From Sclerotinia nivalis (Eukaryota > Ascomycota > Leotiomycetes > Helotiales > Sclerotiniaceae), in NCBI GenBank assembly GCA_029531795.1, contig JAPEIS010000012.1:2356001-2420000 (forward strand): a stretch of 64,000 bases of DNA, read 5' to 3'. Below are positions 1 to 12,761 of this stretch, piece after piece. Position 1 is the stretch's first letter; each line of letters starts with the position of its first letter. Both the position numbers and the translations under genes were made by a program. The notes under the pieces are model-generated. The model ran no database searches. It was not told the DNA's origin and saw only the letters and a program-made list of their open reading frames with translations.

Positions 1-198
1 AGCGCCAGGTTAGCTAAATCTCTTGAAGAGAGAACGGGAAAGAACCTACTCTCCGCATTACATAATCGACGAGCTGCAGTAAACGTTCTGGAAGAAGAGA
101 ACAGGGACGTATTTCTCAATGCTGCTCCACGGCATTGTGCAATTCCTGAAGTGCGACTTACAGCTCGATATATTCCAGCTCGAGACTGTAAGAACTGA
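1..198 (+). CDS. 3' end of an unrecognised gene, cut by the window edge
   Basis: Frame 1 is open from the first base to a TGA at 196-198, giving 65 codons with mixed charged and hydrophobic composition (start SARLAKSLEERTGKNLL, end RYIPARDCKN). The frame has no start inside the window, so this looks like the last exon of a gene lying further left. I recognise no family. A chance open frame of this length is possible. Confidence 0.4.
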   Translation, partial: SARLAKSLEERTGKNLLSALHNRRAAVNVLEEENRDVFLNAAPRHCAIPEVRLTARYIPARDCKN

Positions 199-1102
199 CG
201 AGAGAAAGACATCTGAAGTTGTGCTATTTTAAAACCTATGATCTTTGCATGCTGATACAAAAAAGAGAAATGGGCAACTGCAACTGCAAGTAAAACTTCT
301 TACACTGAACGTCAACTATCAAGTATTATCTGGTTTACTGTAGTGCAAACTAGCCGAGGATCAATTCCGACTTGGCCCCACAAAATTCGGGGATTCTGTT
401 TTACCGAAATCTTATCTTATCTTGCCAGAACTAACTTTAAACTCGAGGGCTAGCTGTCTACACTAGTGAATTAGGTACGTATTGAAATATTTCGTACCTG
501 CTTAAGTTTGAACTAGAGTTAATTGATATCTCTGACGGCGTAAAACCCTAAGCGGTGTTAGAATGAGGATATTTATTCGACCTTGTGAATGGATAATGTG
601 GTGTAATGTAGCAAATTCCAATCACGCTATGCTCAACGACGTCACCTCGTGTCCATAAACAACCCAAAATAGAGCTCCATTTTGAAAGTTCGTTCTGTAT
701 ATTTCAAAAGGGACTTTTTATCAATTGTCACCCAATCACACTCATCATGTGTGCATTCTGGCACGCCGAGAAGGGTACAGCCAAGCAGGCCAACACCTGT
801 TTTTTGAATGATGCATAATGATAAACAACAAAGCCCCTCATTTTATGCAGTTCCAGCTACCCCTGTGTGACTTCAAACCAACAACTTATAAAATGGGACC
901 CCTCTTCCCACCAACCGATCATTTCATCTTGATGTATTCACTCCAGCTTCACAACAGTATTGTATATATCTGACTTGTGCTCTAACTCTCACTCTCCAAT
1001 ATCTTCCACATCTTGCAAAAAGTAAAGTCCTTAACAAGCACAACGTCAAAGTCATCAAATCAAACAAGACAATCAATCCGTCGATCCGTCGATCCATTCA
1101 CC
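199..1102. other. Intergenic region with promoter of the next gene
   Basis: No convincing coding frame. A TATAAAA lies at 887-893, about 210 bp before the next ATG, and the last 150 bp are CT-rich with CAAC/CAAA runs, typical of a filamentous-fungal promoter and 5' leader. Confidence 0.5.
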
Positions 1103-1606
1103 ATGGCTACCGCAGAAACCGTCCAACTTGGCCCAATACATGCACCAAAAGAAGACAGTATCGTCGCCTTCAACAAGATCGAAACTGAACTCAAGAAAAA
1201 GCTTCAACATCTCCGTCACGAAACCAATAGTTCGTCCTATCCCCCCTCTCCCCCCTCCCTGCCACAACTCCAAAACTAACCCTTTACCCACCTCGTAGAA
1301 CACGAAGCTCAATACTTCGCCCCCATATCCCACGTCTCAGACCACTCCCTCACCTCCTTCGACTCCTCCTCCTTAAAATTCGTCCGCGTAGCTAACAGCG
1401 CCTATGGATTGCACCTCCTAGGCAAAGTCCTCATCCCCGAAACAGAGGACAAATATTTCATGTTCCGTGCTTTTATTCCTGGAGACTCTGATACCGCAAA
1501 GCTTCATTGTATTCATATGGAGGAAAAGGATGTTGGAGGTGAGGAGGGAAAGATGTTTAGGGCTATTTTTGAGGAGAATGATGAATTGGATTGGTTTGAT
1601 GAGTAG
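1103..1606 (+). CDS. Small conserved-looking protein of unknown function (144 aa)
   Basis: Two exons, 1103-1229 and 1299-1606, joined across a 69-bp intron (GTTCGT donor, CTAAC branch-like site, GTAG acceptor); the phase is kept and the stop is TAG at 1604-1606. The ATG at 1103 sits in a good context (CACCATGGC). The product begins MATAETVQLGPIHAPKEDS, has a charged lysine-rich helix near residues 28-40, a central stretch ending GKVLIPETEDKYFMFRAF, and a very acidic tail ending ENDELDWFDE. No signal peptide or membrane segment is visible. I do not recognise the family. The start codon and single intron are reasonably secure because both exons join in frame. Confidence 0.7.
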
Positions 1607-1929
1607 AGAGGACAGGAAATGAATGATATTGGCACGTTCGGATTAAGGGTTATGATGGATGAGGAGTTTATGGGCCTACAATGAACAGTATTCGAGACAA
1701 TCAAGGTGTAGAGGTTCCATTTCTGTGAACCTTTTTCAAGGCTGTATTTGAGATCAGGATATTTCAGTCAATCATTACGCTTTTTTTACTCGGATTTTTA
1801 GCATGGGTATAACTGATTTATTTCATCCCAAAAATACTCATACTGACTACCGACAACATCTTCACATAGCTCTCGTCGCGGTATACACGAGCATTTTACA
1901 TCTCTTCTCACATCTCTAACATTACTCCT
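1607..1929. other. Convergent intergenic spacer
   Basis: About 320 bp between the stops of two convergent genes. AT-rich with T runs and AATAAA-like sequence; nothing coding. It presumably holds both 3' UTRs. Confidence 0.5.
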
Positions 1930-4900
1930 TTATTTTCCCTTTCCCATACCCATATCCTCATCTCCATCATTATCCAGCATAGCGGCATAATCCTCTGCAC
2001 TAGCGAATGTAGGAAGATTCTTAAGCTTTCTTCTCTTGCTCCTGCTAGTCTCTTTCTTCTCTTCTTCCTCCTCGGGACTCTTTGCTCTCTGTAATTCGGC
2101 TTCGAATAATGCATCCATATCCGATCCTGCCTCATCATCACTGTCTTTGAGGTCATCGTCTTCTTCAGAGAAGATTCCTTCTCCATCATCTTCCTCGTCA
2201 TCTTTCATATTTTCATCTTCGTCCTCTCCTTCAATGTCAACTTCTTCATCTGATCCCTCGATATCAACACCACCTTCAGAATCGTCCTCAGACATATCGA
2301 AATCATCCATGTCCAAATCATCATCATCAGACTCTGGACCCTCGATATCTGGCTTACTTTCAACCAAAGCTTGCCAAATCTCATCCTCATCTTCATCCTC
2401 ATCATCTTCTCCGTCTTCACCCTTCTTCTTCTCCTTCTTCTTTGATGCATCTTTGCCTTTCCCAATTTGGTTGAAGTATTTGTGGAAGAAGACTTCATCA
2501 ACTGCGACATCCTCTGCCTTCTTTCTCCAGAATGCTTCTGAGTTGACTGATTGTTGAACCTTGGAACCACGATTAGATACAAGAATACCTTGACTTGCTC
2601 CACCAGCAAGAGGTTGCATAAGGGAGCTTCCTTTTGGTGCTCCAGCTGCTGCTTTTGCGTTTCTGTAGACAAAACGATCTAAGAAATGGGCCAAGGTGTG
2701 GGAAGCAAGATCTGGTTTAGGTGGCATTTTTTCGTCATTGAGAAGGCGGTCAACAAATAGAGATACTGAGGGGTGGAAATGTACCAAGAAAGGAATCTAT
2801 TGGTATTAGTGCAGCTCTCTTACTCAATGAAGAAATACTTACAATTTCCCATAAACAACTCTTATCGGCATTACTGTGCTCCGGGTCCCTCTTCTTTCCA
2901 TCGTATGTATCTGCCTTGGGTTTCGATGAGGGTTCTGTGGCTTGAATTTCTACGGTCTCTCCATCTTCTGGCACATCTCGATACACTTCTTCTTCATCTT
3001 CATCATTTGCTTCGGCATCTTTTAGAAGAGACTTGAGTCCAGGGAATGTGACTTCTAACTCTCTCATCAAATAGATGATACCACATATGAATGGAGGTTG
3101 ATGGAGGGTTACAATTTGTAACATTCTCTTCGCGAAAGCCTTGACGCGCTTGATATTAACATCTGCTTTTAAAGCTCTGTAGAGCAAGTTAAGATATAGG
3201 GCATGCTTCGAAGATGTGATTAGACGAGGATCGAGTAAGGATTCGTAGAGAGTTCTGTAAAATCGGTCGACGGCAAGGTGCTTTGTTGTTGACAATTGCT
3301 CAATCAACATCAAAGCTTGAATACTGGTATTGAAATTGGATGAATGTGTGATTCGGAACAAGGTATTCATGTGTTTCTCGAGCCTAACCTAGTCAGCATT
3401 GTCAACAGCTAGTAAGATCATTTCACTTACGTCAAGTCATCAGTCTTTGTGAATGGGAATGCACGATTGACACCGGTCAAAACAGCGGAGATCATTTTCT
3501 CTGTTGTCTCCTCGCTTGCCTGCTTTGCTTCCTCTTCTGCTGTCAATTTTTCCTTTGCCTTCTTTCCCATAGCACCTCCACCTCCTTGAATTTCTCCTTT
3601 TTTGTTGAGTTTAGGACCGGTAGGTTTGATGACTTCGGGCTTTTTGAGAAGAGATACGAAAAGACCAAAGTATATGCTTAGAAGCTTTTTCGCAACCTCC
3701 TCTTCTTTTGAACTAAGAATTGTTTGATTGAGAGTATTAATGGCGTAATATTTGGCATGTGAACTCTGTCCAGGTCTTAAAATAAGCTCGTTTTCTATCG
3801 AGTTGATGATGATCGGTTTCATCAATGGGTGAGAGGTTTGAAGTTGTAATAGAAGGTATGATGCTCGTGAAGCAATCTTTTTATCTGGATCACCGAGTTT
3901 GTTGACCAATAATCGTAGTAAATTAGATTCCTGTTCTGGCTTCTCCTTTAACAGTTCGTAAACGTAGGTAACAGCTCTTGAACGAGCAAATTCTACCTCA
4001 TCATTGCACCACACTTCCAAAATCCTGAGCATATCAAAATATGACTCCTTGAGCCAATCTTCGAATGCCCATGAAATAAGATGCGCTTTGGTTATGTTTC
4101 CAGGTAAAGGTTGTCCAGATCTCCAGACACCAGTATCGCTTTCCTGTAATGTACCAAGAAGTCCAGGTTGAGAAGAAAATGTTCGAAGACGTCTATCCGC
4201 AGGAAGCATAACACCAGCTCCCAATAAATCTTTCATAGCACCTAATGCTGTCACGGCTTGTCCTCTACTTCGCTTCTTCGCCAAATCCAATAAACTTTCG
4301 AATGATCTTGTAGTATGAACTGGAGATTCTTGAACAACCAAAGTTAGAGCGGAAATTTTGTCGGATAAGGTACCAGAGGACATGATCGTGGCAAGGAAAC
4401 GATGTGAAGAAGTCGCAGAAAGATGTTTCGAGGCATAGAGTGTACTATCCGCTTCAAGAAGGGTCGTGGCATATTCCTTGAGGTTTTTTATCGATTCTTG
4501 GTATGGTCTTGACTCGCTGAAATCTCCTGTAGAAAGGTCGGGGAGCTCGGCGGCATGCCAATCTGCTCGGGCTTCAAAATTCTATAATCGGTCAGTGGAC
4601 TCAAAATAGAGAGAGGGAGCTACTAACCAGGCGATTTTGATCCTTTGAAGATTCTTTAGCTTTGGCCGCAGCTTTCTCTGGTACTTTAGGAGTCTCTTCC
4701 TCTTCACTTTCTTCTGATGCTGATGCTGATGCTGATGCCTCCTCCCAATCGTCACCATCTACTCCCTCTACCTCATCCTCAACTTCTGAATCTGCCTCAG
4801 CTCCAGGAGCTTGTCCCTCGATTCCAAGCCCTGCCACAAATTTGGCAAACTCATTCTTGAAGCCCTTGTCGATAGATGCTGGTTTTCCTTCGTCTTCATT

Positions 4901-5338
4901 TCCAGAGTCGGATTGGGCGTCAAGTACAAGATCTAAATCTTCTTCTGTTCCTCCCAATGCCAATATTTCTTGCAATAAGACCTCTCTATCATTTCCTGAC
5001 TTTGGCGCTCCATTGGATGATCCATCTGCTTTGCCCTTAGCATTACCTTGCGCGTCTCTCTTCGTTCCTCGACCGGATTCTTGTGGTTTGGATTTTGGTT
5101 TTGAGTCTGTAGGATTTGTCGACTTATTCGTTTTGCTTGGCTTATTCGCTTTGCTTGGCTTAGGAGATTTGGGTTTCAATTCAGTAGATTTGTTTGGTGC
5201 TTTGCCTTTTGCGAATCCCTTCTCAATTTTTGAAGTTAATGCCGATAAAGCATTTTCGTCGAAGGAGGGGATATCTTCATTTGGTTTTGGTGCATCCTTT
5301 GCGCCAGAAGGTTTAGTGGGCTTTCGATGTTTTCCCAT
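1930..5338 (-). CDS. MAK21: MAK21/NOC1 ribosome biogenesis protein (CBF/Mak21 family)
   Basis: Four exons on the minus strand: 5338-4628, 4581-3431, 3383-2843 and 2796-1930. The three introns are 46-47 bp with GTTAGT or GTAAGT donors and all phases agree, giving 1089 aa. In yeast Mak21/Noc1 pairs with Noc2 and moves with 66S pre-ribosomes from nucleolus to nucleoplasm, so a nucleolar role in 60S assembly is expected. The N-terminus (about 1-235) is low complexity, Lys/Pro then acidic. Family signatures follow: LRLLVNKLGDPDKKIASRA, HMNTLFRITHSSNFNTSIQA, KHALYLNLLYRALK and PFLVHFHPSVS across the last splice. The C-terminus is a long acidic tract with several DDDED-like runs, ending in basic patches. 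Length fits the family. It diverges from the prolyl-tRNA synthetase gene with 351 bp between the starts. No sign of decay. Confidence 0.93.
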
Positions 5339-5689
5339 TTTGAATTAAAATCCTCAAGTAATTTGATAATAAGAGGATTGAATTCTCAATTGAGTTCCTT
5401 GAAAATGAAATCGAATAAGAAAATGTTACATTGAAGCTTCGATAGGATACAAAACTTTTTTTTCGCAAAACAAAATGACCCGGAATAAAGATTTTCCGAC
5501 AATTAGAACCTTCTCACCTTGTACTGTGAGTTTTCATTTGTTTGATTCTATGTTTGATTCAATTGATGAGTAATATGAATTGAAAGGATAATGTTTTTAT
5601 GATAAGAATGAACTTATAAGATTTCTTCATTTTCAGATAAAACAGCTTCACTTGAACTTGTTCTGAGAGTAAAACGTGGATATTTCGAC
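5339..5689. promoter_or_regulatory. Divergent promoter between MAK21 and the prolyl-tRNA synthetase gene
   Basis: A 351-bp spacer between two start codons on opposite strands, AT-rich, with no clear TATA box, as is common for housekeeping promoters. Function is inferred from position. Confidence 0.5.
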
Positions 5690-7935
5690 ATGCGTCCACT
5701 TCGAAGTATTTCTCGGTTTGGAGGATCTTCTATATACATTCGGAGCTTATGTCGGAGTACAATATTTCCATCACAACTTTTCAAGCCTTCATATTCTCGA
5801 AATCACTCAAATCTTACTTCGAGTGTAAGTTCATTACTTGACCATTCTTCAATCACGTGGATGTATTACTGATTAATTGCTATGGTAGACGGATGATCGG
5901 GCAAGATTATCTAAATTTTGGATACCTACGGGTGGTATAGCTGCAAGTGCAGATGAAGGTGAGATGCACAGAAGAGTTTCCCAAAATCTCAAAAGACTGA
6001 TTCGTAATAGACTCTCATGCAAAACTCATCCGGGGAGGTTTCTTACGCCAGGTTCGTTTTTGTAACTTCCACTTTACGAAACAAGTTCTGATACAAGTGT
6101 ATGGCTAGGCTCATACGGGTATCTTTCATATGTTACCACTAGGCAGGAGAGTGCAAGATAAATTAGAAGCACTCATTGATAAACATATGTCAACATTAGG
6201 TTAGCTTTACTATTCCCCGACTTCTTTTCGACCGTGGCTGCTAATATCACCTGGAAGGTGCATCAAAACTTGCTCTGTCGTCACTGTCATCTGAAGAACT
6301 TTGGGCTAAAAGTGGCCGTCTGGATGCCAGTTCTGAGGTATCTACACATCAAAATACCCTGTTATCATGTTTGTAACACTCATCATTAGCTATTCCGACT
6401 GAAAGATCGCAAAGAGGCAGGATACCTTCTTGCACCAACACACGAGGAAGAAATTACGGAATTAGTTTCGAACTCGGTCCAATCATACAAGGAACTTCCT
6501 GTTCGTTTATACCAAACCAGTTTGTTCAAACCTGCCACCTTTCCTATTCTTTGCTCATCCCTCTTTAGCTCGAAAGTATCGTGATGAGCTACGACCAAGG
6601 CAAGGCCTTCTTCGTTCCCGAGAATTTGTCATGAAAGATCTCTACACATTTGATTATAATAGTTCTTCCGCACTTTCAACCTATGAAGATGTTCGCAAAG
6701 CATATCAAAACCTGTTCGATGAACTAAAAATCCCATATCTTGTCGCTGAAGCCGATTCTGGTGACATAGGTGGCGACCTCAGTCACGAATTTCACTTTCC
6801 AACGAAGATTGGAGAGGATAACATCATAAGTTGTACCAAATGCAAATACGTGGCAAATGAAGAGTTGGCAGAAACTGGAAAACTGAAAGTGGATGGGATT
6901 GATGATTCCGACGTCCATTTTCAAAACACGAGTGTGGTTGCGGGATTTTCTCGCGATGGATCCACCCTGATTGCCACTTGGTTTTATTCCGAGAATGGAG
7001 AGGGATATGAGCTGAATACACGTTCAATCAAAAGCGTTATACCGGAATATGATCCTTCCAGAAAAATAGAATATCAAGAGTTGTTGCGATTTATCAACAG
7101 GGAGAATGTGACTGGAAACAAATTACTTGATAAAAGTGACCAACCATCCATCAATCGTGTTGTCCACTTAATTGATGGACGAGTTCCTCCACGGATCTCT
7201 CAGGAAATTGTAAAGGAAAGGTTTTCTACAATTGCTAAAGCCAAGGGCACTCAGGATGATTGGTTATCGAAGGTGGATGATACATCGTTTATTTCTCGAG
7301 ATCCATCTACTGGTGAATCACTGAATTTACGACGGGTTATGGAGGGAGATATCTGTCCTAAATGCCAAGAACCGACGTTGAAAGTTGAAAAAGCCATTGA
7401 ACTTGGCCATACTTTTCACTTGAGTACAAGATACAGTAAACCGATGGGAGCAACCGTTACTGTACCTTCTAATCTTGTGGAAAACAAGTTCAACGATGAA
7501 GAGATCACATCTCGGTCAGAAGAAAATGGTCAAGTTCGGGTTCCTATGGAAATGGGATGTCATGGGATTGGTGTGACGAGGATGATTGGAGCGGTTGCTG
7601 AAACCCTCGTTGACGAGAAGGGTCTGAACTGGCCTAGAGTCATGGCTCCTTTCGAAATCGTTGTGATCCCAGGTAAAGGGTCTGATGAAGATGCCTTGCG
7701 GGTATTTGATACCTTCTCCACTGCCGCAATGGATCCAGTAGTTGATGATCGAGAAGTATCAATTGCTTGGAAATTGAGAGATGCGGATTTGATTGGTTAC
7801 CCGGTAATTGTTGTGCTAGGAAGGAAATGGAAGGAGGGTTTATGTGAAGTTCAGTGTAGAAGGTTGGACGTCAAGGAAAATGTGAAGATTGAGGATTTGA
7901 CAGATTTTGTTGGGAAGCTATTGAGTCAGCTTTGA
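5690..7935 (+). CDS. Prolyl-tRNA synthetase, mitochondrial (bacterial-type class II)
   Basis: Seven exons: 5690-5824, 5889-5958, 6011-6051, 6109-6199, 6258-6337, 6390-6519 and 6569-7935; the phases agree and give 637 aa. The enzyme charges proline onto tRNA(Pro). The N-terminus ([12 protein letters not shown], rich in Arg/Ser and poor in acids) looks like a mitochondrial presequence. Class II features follow: motif 1 region [20 protein letters not shown], the TXE-like loop APTHEEEIT, motif 2 [20 protein letters not shown], and motif 3 region [15 protein letters not shown]-terminal anticodon-binding domain starts near [12 protein letters not shown] and includes [18 protein letters not shown]. 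The long insert between motifs 2 and 3 marks the bacterial-type enzyme rather than the cytosolic eukaryotic form. The first six exons are short and easily missed by automatic prediction. Intact and ordinary. Confidence 0.93.
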
Positions 7936-8528
7936 GAGAGAAGGGCCGGGGTGCGGTGGTATATTGTGATATATTTCACTAACATATGTCAGTTAATATT
8001 GCCGGCTTGTAGGATGTTGCCGAATAAAAGTTTTTCAACTCTAATATTCCGGAAAGTCAGATCTTGAGAGAGCCTTGCTTTGGAGTGCTTTATCCAGGGG
8101 TTTATACAAGCTTATAAGGTACTGGTGAACCATCATCTGGACTGGACTGGACTCATTACAAATTACCTATATGTATGCATTTTTGTTTGATGTACTCACG
8201 AGAATAAAGGTGGCTTGGCTTCAGTTTTTGGGTCTTCGGAATCTGGCAGCGCAAATTCAATGGTTTCTGGCATTCCCTTCTATCGGCAAAACTAATCCGG
8301 TCAACTGGGCTTAAATATCCAACTAGGTACTTATTCAATCATCGATTTCGGCATGAAACTCCAATGTCGAGGTTCCCGTCTAGGATTCCCCTCAGAATCA
8401 TGCTATCAGTGAATTTCAATGCCAAAGATTGGAGCACGTGCTTTTCACACCGTAACGTACTTATCGACAAGCACATTCTCAATATTTAAGTGTAGCATTA
8501 CAGAACTCAGGCCCTTGGCTCCACGTAA
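7936..8528. other. Intergenic region
   Basis: About 590 bp, AT-rich, with no frame I trust. A short open frame on the plus strand from about 8419 could be an upstream exon of the next gene, but no convincing splice joins them. Confidence 0.4.
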
Positions 8529-9085
8529 TATTCAATCCATTTACCTCAAATTGTCAAGATTGATCCAAAGACACGACGGACATTTCTCGAGGCGTGGGAA
8601 AGGTATAAGAAGATAATTAACCGCAAGAGTTATTGGCACGTTCGTATGCATGAGTACAAAAATAATGTCACTAGCGAGGATTCTGCAATGGTATGCTAAT
8701 TTGACATTTCCATGGTTTCCATATTGACAAGTTATAGGAGATTCGAGGCTTGGATGGCGCTCCCGGTGCTCAAATAAACGAGTGCGTGAAATTTAAATTA
8801 GGTGATCTGGTCCCTTCAACATCGCTTGAAAAAGATCCCGAACTCTTCGAGATATCTTGGGAATTATCGATAGGAGATTTGTACAAGATAATCAAAGATG
8901 CATTCAATCGACATGATCATGAAGTCAATGACAAGGACTGGCAAGGCCCGAACACGCCAACTCCTGTATGGGATGATGAAAAGGAAAAACCTGCTTCTCA
9001 TTCATCAACATCGGCTGCTACTTCGCTTTCGGAAGCCGAAGAAGTCCCTGCTGCTAATATTCGGAAACGAAAGAATTTTGATTGA
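8529..9085 (+). CDS. Small unknown protein, 5' end unresolved
   Basis: A frame open from 8529 to 8690 joins across a 47-bp intron (8691-8737, GTATGC...TATAG) to 8738-9085 in phase. The first in-frame ATG is at 8646, which would give 130 aa, but the upstream part reads like real coding sequence (KTRRTFLEAWERYKKII), so the true start may lie in an earlier exon I cannot place. The second exon encodes a hydrophilic segment with EISWELSIGDLYKIIKDAF and a Ser/Glu-rich tail ending RKRKNFD. It is convergent with, and only about 30 bp from, the transcription factor gene. No family recognised; it could be a decayed remnant. Confidence 0.5.
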
Positions 9086-9116
9086 ATTTAAATCTCTTCT
9101 CCATCTCTTCTTCCCT

Positions 9117-11742
9117 TCACGGCGGAACTTGGTAATAATCAAGCCAATTTAAGTCGGAAAGTTGTTGGGTAAACCACGCATCATTCATCGAATCTATCTG
9201 CATACCATTATCAAACATGGACATATTATCTATCCCGATTCCTCCATTGGGTACGCTCGCATTCATTATGGTGGAATAATCTGTAGGTGTTGGTACTTGG
9301 GGGTAGGGGATTTGTGCTTCGGTGTGTGTTGGAGTGCCTGTAATATTAGCCCTGGGTAAATTCCCTTTCGAGCTTGCGGCGGCTTCTTCGGGTTTTCTTG
9401 CTTGTATTTTCTCTTTCAAGGCTTTCAGTATCGTTATAGCTCGCTCCGCTGATTGAATCTGTACTTTGTGATGCTCGAGAATTTTAATACATGATGTCCA
9501 AGATTTTTCGAAGGAATGATCGGTGGATAAACTGGCTTCGATCAGTGGAGATAATTTCGCCGCGAGAAGGATTGTCGCAGCGGCGAAAGCAACTGAGTTA
9601 TGTTAGTAAATGGAAGGATTATGTAGGAGGAAGCCATGAATCTCAATAGTTCTGGCAGCGATCCAAAATTGGGAACTTCTTGTAGGAAACTCACAGTAAA
9701 CTGTATGCCACGCTGAGCTTCGATATTCCGTATTGAGGTTTTCGTGAACAGTCTCCACAAGTAAATGAGCTGTTTTCACACATAATGTGCAAACTCCAAT
9801 TGCAAGGTCTTTCTGCAGTCCAGGCTCAGCTTTGGCGAGTAGAGTCGACCTTTCCTTGGAGACGGATGTTAAGAGTACGGGTCGTAGGAGTAAGATGCGA
9901 ACGAGTAAGAACCTGGTATGAGACATTAGAGAATGAGATCGTGTGGCAGGGTTCGAACTTATTACCTGCTTCGTAGAATTTTTGATTGCAACATTAAATG
10001 AAGTTGATTAGGCGTGAAAGAGTTGTTTCCAAGCGCGAATAAATTAACATCTTTAAGTATTTTGGGAACACTTTCTCGGAAATCATCAAGTTTCGCATTA
10101 ATGGTCAATATACTGGCCAAATCACGTACTGACCAAGGATCGAAATTCTTGGAAGAATCACTTCCACTCTTCCCACCTTGTAGAACATAGAATTCCGAAA
10201 GTATCTCATCCATAATGTCGAATAACCTGAGTGAGTAAACAAATAAATACATCCGAGAATGAAGTCCCGATGGTTGAAGTCCTTGGCTATCTGTTGATAG
10301 ATATTGGTCATCGATTATTGCTGGTTCTTGAACATTCCAAGATCCGGTTCTGATCATGGTAGGTCGTCCAAATGTCATAGCTAATAACCTTTTTGTCAAT
10401 TAGCTGAGGCAAATCTGACAGTTGAATAGAACTACCAACCGGTCGAGCGAAATACAAGAATGCCATACCCTCCGTCTGATCTCTATACTTAATTGATTTG
10501 TCCTATGTGGATTGTTTTCCGTATTAAGACCCAATCCTTGTGCGGTTCGAATAGCCAATCCAACCATATTCCAACATCTATTTGCATGTTGAGTAGACTG
10601 CAAATAAACTCCAGTAAGTAAGAATAATTGAACCAAAGATAACTGTAGTGCATCCAATATTTCAAAATTCAATAACCTTCTCGAACGTCGATATAATTCA
10701 TCTGCATAGCTTGATTTCCGATGCGAAGGAACATCATTACTATATTGACATCCCAAAGCAAATACTAGATTAAGGGTAGCATGAAAGATTGTTTCGCTCA
10801 ACTCATCTCCATGTAAACCTTTTCCTGGTGATGATAACCATAATTTTTGATAGGTAGTATTGAAACCTTGGAGATCTAAAAGAGGAAAGACTGGATGAAC
10901 GAATTCCCAATAACAATTTAAAAAATCATCGGCCTGTTGACGTGGAGGTAAAATGAAATTCGCAAAATCTTGATTATGAAGAATTTCTATATCACCATTT
11001 GGTTGAGTTGGGTTATCAGCCGGTGGTCTACGCGTTGCATTGATGGATACTGCTTGATCTGATGCTGCTTGTCGAACTTGAGATACTAATGCAATTGTTG
11101 ATGATCCTCCGTAGAGGGAATCTTGCGACTCTATATCGGAAACCATAGCCAAACCACCAACATTTCCAGGTGAAGGTGCATTTCCTGTAGTTGCACCTGG
11201 CGAGGAGATTGAATGGCTGCCTGTTCTGAATTGAACATTTGGTTTTGGGCTACCGATAATCAAAGTCTTCCTGAATATCAGCAAATCAGCTGATTGGACA
11301 TGAGATTATAATTCTGGGACAATGGTCTTGACTGTGATTAATATTTTGGAAACCTTTCAATGTTTCCCGACGGCTTCAATGACACAGAAAGGATTTAATG
11401 TACCAAGCGACTCCACACTATTCATGGATCCAAGAATCAAAGACCATTGATTGTTGGGTTACCATCCACATAATGGGGAAACCCTGCGACGATCGGAGAT
11501 ATATTAAAGGAAACCCACCCAGCATTGACAGACCCTTTAGATCCTACAGTTGCTTCTTCATAAGAACAACTATCTTGAACACCTCTTCTTACACATGATG
11601 AACATGAAGGACGATCGCCATTACATGCTGTCTTTCTCTGGCGACATGAATTGCATGCTAATTGTGTTCTTCGACGTTTACGAACTGGTTGTTGTGGTTG
11701 GGTGGGATTTTCAGGCACATCTTCGGGTGGAGGGATGTTCAT
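9117..11742 (-). CDS. Zn(II)2Cys6 transcription factor with fungal-specific TF domain
   Basis: The minus-strand ATG at 11742 starts MNIPPPEDVPENPTQPQQP, followed by a basic run and the binuclear zinc cluster near residues 28-58 (CNSC...C...C..C...C spacing CX2CX6CX6CX2CX8C). Later exons are clear: 11270-10440, 10388-9966, 9912-9695 and 9592-9117, with introns of 51, 53 and 102 bp in phase. They encode a fungal-specific regulatory domain, including FVHPVFPLLDLQGF, RRVWHSCISLDR and LLAMTFGRPTMI. The C-terminus is an acidic/Asn-rich tail typical of activation regions. The first intron is less certain: donors at 11518 or 11533 both fit the phase, and 250 bp is long here, so a small exon may be missed. 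The gene lies 1 kb from the hydrolase beside the PKS; a cluster-specific regulator is plausible but not shown. Confidence 0.88.
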
Positions 11743-12761
11743 GGAGATGGAGGAGGGGATTGGAAAGGGATTCGGGGAGGAATCAAGAGTGGGGAGATGG
11801 GAGATAAGGAGAAAAGTCAATGGGATGGTAATGGGGTAATGTGCCAAGTCTCGGATCACAAGTAGTAACTGGTGATTAAAGGGGGTTTAGATAGGAAGGA
11901 TAATAGATCTGATGATATGTGTGGCAGTATAAGATGGGATGTTATATCATGAGAAGTTTTGAGATATCAAATGCGAGGTCTTTTTACCCCCCCCTTTCAA
12001 AAAGACGAGCCGAATACCCGGTGGCCCTTTGACCTTCTTTTTTCCTCTATGGTCACATGATTTGGGACTTTTGTCCTTCCCACACAATTACAATTTGCAA
12101 TTGGAACAGGAGAGAGGAGGAAAAAGATCGAGCTGGTGGATCAAAGCATTGACCGTTTAAGGCTGCATGAGTATTAACCTTATCGCTGTTAGGTATAAAA
12201 GTTGGGGGGTATATATAGTTTCACTCGTACGATAATGATAAATCAACCCCACTTCATACCTACAAGAATAACCCCTTCATCGCCTATCTGTTTTTTGGAC
12301 GGAGAAGGGGATCTCTGGATCTCTGATAACCAAGCCAGCATAACTAGGTTCAATAATATTGTGTTCAAGGTTACTCTTCATTCTTCATCCTTCATATTCG
12401 CACTCCATTTTAATATCAGAAAGAGGTCAGAAAGAGGTCTCGCCAACATTCCAATATCTTACCTACATATCATCTCTTCTTCAAGACAACTATATTTGAT
12501 TCAATCGACTCCCATGAGTCATACCGCGACGGCGGCGTGTACGAAAATGGTAATGCTGACACTGATTGTACCCCGGAAGGATGGACAATCTTCACCATGT
12601 ATTCGAGTATTCCACGATAAGGAAATGTTAAATATCCTTCCACCAACACAATGCTCAATGATCAGGTATTTATATATGCAGTAAGTCTCCCAAAAAGTTA
12701 TCTTTAATTACAATTCAACAGCCATTAAATTACTCAATTTCTTTTCCAATTAATTCCCAAA
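11743..12761. promoter_or_regulatory. Divergent upstream region of the transcription factor and the hydrolase
   Basis: About 1 kb between two divergent starts. A strong TATAAAA at 12194-12200 is followed by a GT-rich and AT-rich block. The open frame at 12202-12684 lacks homology-like features and I take it as non-coding or 5' leader of the hydrolase. A C-run at about 11989-11996 is the only notable low-complexity feature. Confidence 0.45.

Noticed and set aside
2036..2557. Plus-strand open frame rich in serine
   Set aside because: It is the reverse shadow of the acidic Asp/Glu tract of MAK21.
4662..5348. 228-codon plus-strand open frame
   Set aside because: Antisense shadow of MAK21 exon 1; low-complexity Ser/Pro composition and no splice or start support.
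9930..9965. GTTCGAACCC resembling a tRNA T-arm
   Set aside because: It lies in an intron of the regulator gene and no acceptor stem or anticodon arm can be folded around it.
12202..12684. 160-codon open frame upstream of the hydrolase
   Set aside because: Composition is not protein-like and it lies just after a TATA box; more likely 5' leader.
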